Shown here: one piece after another, positions 6,000-7,872 of the stretch
Numbering within the stretch: position 1 is the stretch's first letter
Layout of the letters: the number at the start of each line of letters is the position of its first letter
Assembly: GCA_011777135.1 (NCBI GenBank)
Contig: JAABVY010000150.1
Span: 1-7,872 of the forward strand
DNA length: 7,872 nt
Direction of reading: 5' to 3'
DNA from: Candidatus Zixiibacteriota bacterium
GTDB lineage: Bacteria > Zixibacteria > MSB-5A5 > JAABVY01
The notes under the pieces: generated by a model
The model's database searches: none
What the model was told of the DNA's origin: nothing
The model's input: only the letters and a program-made list of their open reading frames with translations
Position numbers and translations under genes: made by a program

Positions 6000-7768
6000 C
6001 GATCTTCCTCCGTACTCGCCTCGGGGACCACTCGTCCTTTCTTCTCCAGGATGAGCTGGGCCAGATTTGCCATGGGTCCCTTCTTTTTCCGGGCTGCTTC
6101 CTCAATGACCTTCCAGGCCTCCTCGGCTTCTATCAATGATGTTGCCAGTATAGCCGCTTCTTTCTTCTTCTGGGAGGCTCCAGACGAAAACAGGGACCTT
6201 TTCTTTATTATTTTCTTGAGCACCGGAAGAGCCGCTTCTTTGCCGGTATAAGCAATTGCTTTCAGGAGATTCTTTTGCTCCTCAAAGCCCATTCCGTTAA
6301 ACTGGCTGGACTTGACAATAGCCTGCAACCCTTCGAAAGCCGGAGAAAAACGATTTTGCGAAAATATCTCTATGACTTTGTGCCGTATCCGTTCAGATTC
6401 ATCCTTCAAATAGGGTATCAATATTTTAAGATCCGGTTTGGAGGCGAGCTTTTCCACTGCCACCACTGCCTCCCAGCGCACACGCTCATCAAAATGCTCG
6501 AGCGCCTTGCTCATATAACTCAGCCCCTTCTTATTTCCGATCTCGCCCAGGATCAGGACCGCATTACGAACCACATACCAGCGTGAATCATGAATGGCGT
6601 TCCCTATGATATCAATTCGATCCCTGCCCTTATTGATTAGCGCTTCGATCACCATTTTCCGGGCCGGGAAATTGTTGAGCTCACCCAGCATCCAGATCAA
6701 AGAAGGCATACTTTTCCATTCCAATTCCTCCAGGTACAGTCGTATCCCGTCAAAATCCTGCCATTCTGAGGAGTTTAGGAGATTGGTTATGCGGGAAATC
6801 CTGATCCGGTCTCCCACCCGAGCCAGCGAATCTTTAAACTTATCGGCGCGGGGCCCCGGCTTATTCTGCAGCTCCGCATAACACTGCTTCATTCCCTTGA
6901 TCAGGTAAACCAGCACGGAGAACTGCTCGGATTCCAGCATCTTGTCAAACATGTTGTCCAGAGTGAGAAGGCTCTCATCGAAATTCTCGAGCTCATTTTC
7001 GGCTAAAAATATATCGAAAAGAAGGTCGATCGATTCAAATTCTATGATCAATTCACCGTCAGCGGCCATCAGATCTTCCAAATAATTTCTTTCCGCCGGA
7101 CTGAAAACCTGAATATTCCTGAACATATCCAGAAAATCATCATCCTGCGATAATCCTTCCAGCTCCTTTCCGGAGCTATCAAGCAATATATCCAGCGCAT
7201 TTCTGGATTCAATCTCGGATTCAGATTCTATGATTTCAGAATACTCAAGCTGCTGCTCCTGAGGGGGGGTAAATTCATCCTCAATTTCCGCCAGTGAAAA
7301 GTCCTCGACAACATCGTATTCGATGCTGGTGAAATCTCTTTGCCAGAAAAGGTTTACCAGGTCCTCATAATCCTCGCCCGCCCTCATGACGGTAAGAATG
7401 TCATCGAAAAACTGCTCCCATTCGGTTTGATTAATTGCCTCTTTGAATAAAAGACGCCTGATGCCGTCGCGATGCAGGACGTGAGGCAGATTTCCTTCGC
7501 GGGTATTGACCTCATGGATAGTCTCTCCATTGAGCATGAAGGAACTGGCGTGAACCTCAAAATCTATTCTGCCAAATTCCTGCAGATATTGATAGAGCTT
7601 ATTCCAGCAGGATTTCTTGAATTCCCTGGGAATTGGATTGTCCGGAGGATATATCAGGCTGGTTTTTATCCCCTTTGAGAAAGCATTGAGAAAGTCTGAA
7701 AGTCCCTCATATACTTCTCTTTCAGCCTGATCCTCTATAACTTTGGTATCAGCTTGCAATGATTCCAT
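5996..7768 (-). CDS. HEAT-repeat protein co-translated with the HD-GYP protein
   Basis: The 590-residue product has three visible parts. Residues 24-128 form an N-terminal domain that resembles the N-terminal domain of the downstream HD-GYP protein. Residues 150-300 are strongly acidic and mostly helical. Residues about 325-520 carry HEAT-like helical repeats, clearest in the units RWYVVRNAVLILGEIGNKKG (397-416), ERVRWEAVVAVEKLASKPDL (428-447) and ERIRHKVIEIF (459-469). HEAT repeats form curved protein-binding scaffolds. I see no catalytic motif, signal peptide or membrane segment. The C-terminus (520-575) is rich in Lys and Ala. The stop overlaps the HD-GYP start by 4 bases (ATGA), so the two are probably translated together, and a scaffold or regulator of the phosphodiesterase is the natural inference. 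The first in-frame ATG is used; no Shine-Dalgarno site is visible before it and the next Met is residue 78. Confidence 0.85.
   Translation of the reverse strand: MESLQADTKVIEDQAEREVYEGLSDFLNAFSKGIKTSLIYPPDNPIPREFKKSCWNKLYQYLQEFGRIDFEVHASSFMLNGETIHEVNTREGNLPHVLHRDGIRRLLFKEAINQTEWEQFFDDILTVMRAGEDYEDLVNLFWQRDFTSIEYDVVEDFSLAEIEDEFTPPQEQQLEYSEIIESESEIESRNALDILLDSSGKELEGLSQDDDFLDMFRNIQVFSPAERNYLEDLMAADGELIIEFESIDLLFDIFLAENELENFDESLLTLDNMFDKMLESEQFSVLVYLIKGMKQCYAELQNKPGPRADKFKDSLARVGDRIRISRITNLLNSSEWQDFDGIRLYLEELEWKSMPSLIWMLGELNNFPARKMVIEALINKGRDRIDIIGNAIHDSRWYVVRNAVLILGEIGNKKGLSYMSKALEHFDERVRWEAVVAVEKLASKPDLKILIPYLKDESERIRHKVIEIFSQNRFSPAFEGLQAIVKSSQFNGMGFEEQKNLLKAIAYTGKEAALPVLKKIIKKRSLFSSGASQKKKEAAILATSLIEAEEAWKVIEEAARKKKGPMANLAQLILEKKGRVVPEASTEEDR
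6007..6011 (-). promoter_or_regulatory. Internal Shine-Dalgarno site for the HD-GYP gene
   Basis: GGAGG on the minus strand lies 7 bases before the HD-GYP ATG, within the last codons of the HEAT gene. Together with the ATGA overlap it indicates both independent ribosome entry and translational coupling. Confidence 0.8.
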
Positions 7769-7872
7769 AATTAAAATCGGTTTATTAATTTATCGGAATT
7801 ATTGCGATAAGTTTTAAGAGGAAATCGGTTTGGGATTTGGACCAAAGGATAATTAAGTTCCATCAGGCAAAA
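7769..7872 (-). promoter_or_regulatory. Upstream region of the HEAT/HD-GYP operon with repeats
   Basis: This is the AT-rich leader and likely promoter region of the operon. A 10-bp direct repeat AAATCGGTTT occurs at 7774-7783 and 7822-7831, with starts 48 bases apart. Between the copies is an inverted repeat, TTATCG (7790-7795) with CGATAA (7805-7810), extending to 9 bp per side (7787-7795/7805-7813) with one T/G wobble. This arrangement suggests an operator. No convincing -35/-10 pair could be fixed and no Shine-Dalgarno site precedes the ATG. Confidence 0.4.

Noticed and set aside
5784..6251. 155-codon plus-strand frame spanning the HEAT/HD-GYP junction
   Set aside because: It runs antisense across two real genes, with no plausible domain; it is a shadow frame.

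Overview
The window holds five complete protein-coding genes, two strong bidirectional terminators and three regulatory intergenic regions. No tRNA, rRNA, CRISPR array, insertion sequence or integrase was seen. The organism is a bacterium of medium GC with ordinary Shine-Dalgarno sites. The combination of an ALDH4A1-like pyrroline-5-carboxylate dehydrogenase, a SWIB protein with a histone-H1-like lysine tail, and a HEAT-repeat/HD-GYP gene pair suggests an uncultured lineage of the Fibrobacteres-Chlorobi-Bacteroidetes, Zixibacteria or deltaproteobacterial kind. That placement is an inference from gene types, not a marker-gene result.

Layout from left to right. Bases 1-81 are a short GC-rich edge with alternative inverted repeats and no assignable gene, closed by a hairpin terminator (82-109). 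The proline-catabolism gene pruA (128-1753, minus) follows. A divergent promoter region (1754-1990) separates it from a plus-strand gene (1991-3664) whose 557-residue product looks like a divergent GlpX-type (class II) fructose-1,6-bisphosphatase with long extra N- and C-terminal regions. That gene converges on a SWIB-domain gene (3741-4220, minus), and the two share a 13-bp-stem terminator (3689-3719). After an AT-rich spacer (4224-4517) comes a two-gene minus-strand operon, transcribed right to left. It encodes a 590-residue HEAT-repeat protein (5996-7768) and then a 493-residue HD-GYP cyclic-di-GMP phosphodiesterase-type protein (4518-5999), with a 4-base ATGA overlap.

The most interesting biology is in that last operon. 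The two products have different C-terminal domains, but their N-terminal ~110 residues appear homologous to each other, which suggests a shared sensory or interaction module duplicated within a co-translated pair. The other genes look like independent single units: a metabolic dehydrogenase, a sugar-phosphatase-like enzyme and a nucleoid-associated or chromatin-like protein. Nothing in the sequence ties all five into one system.
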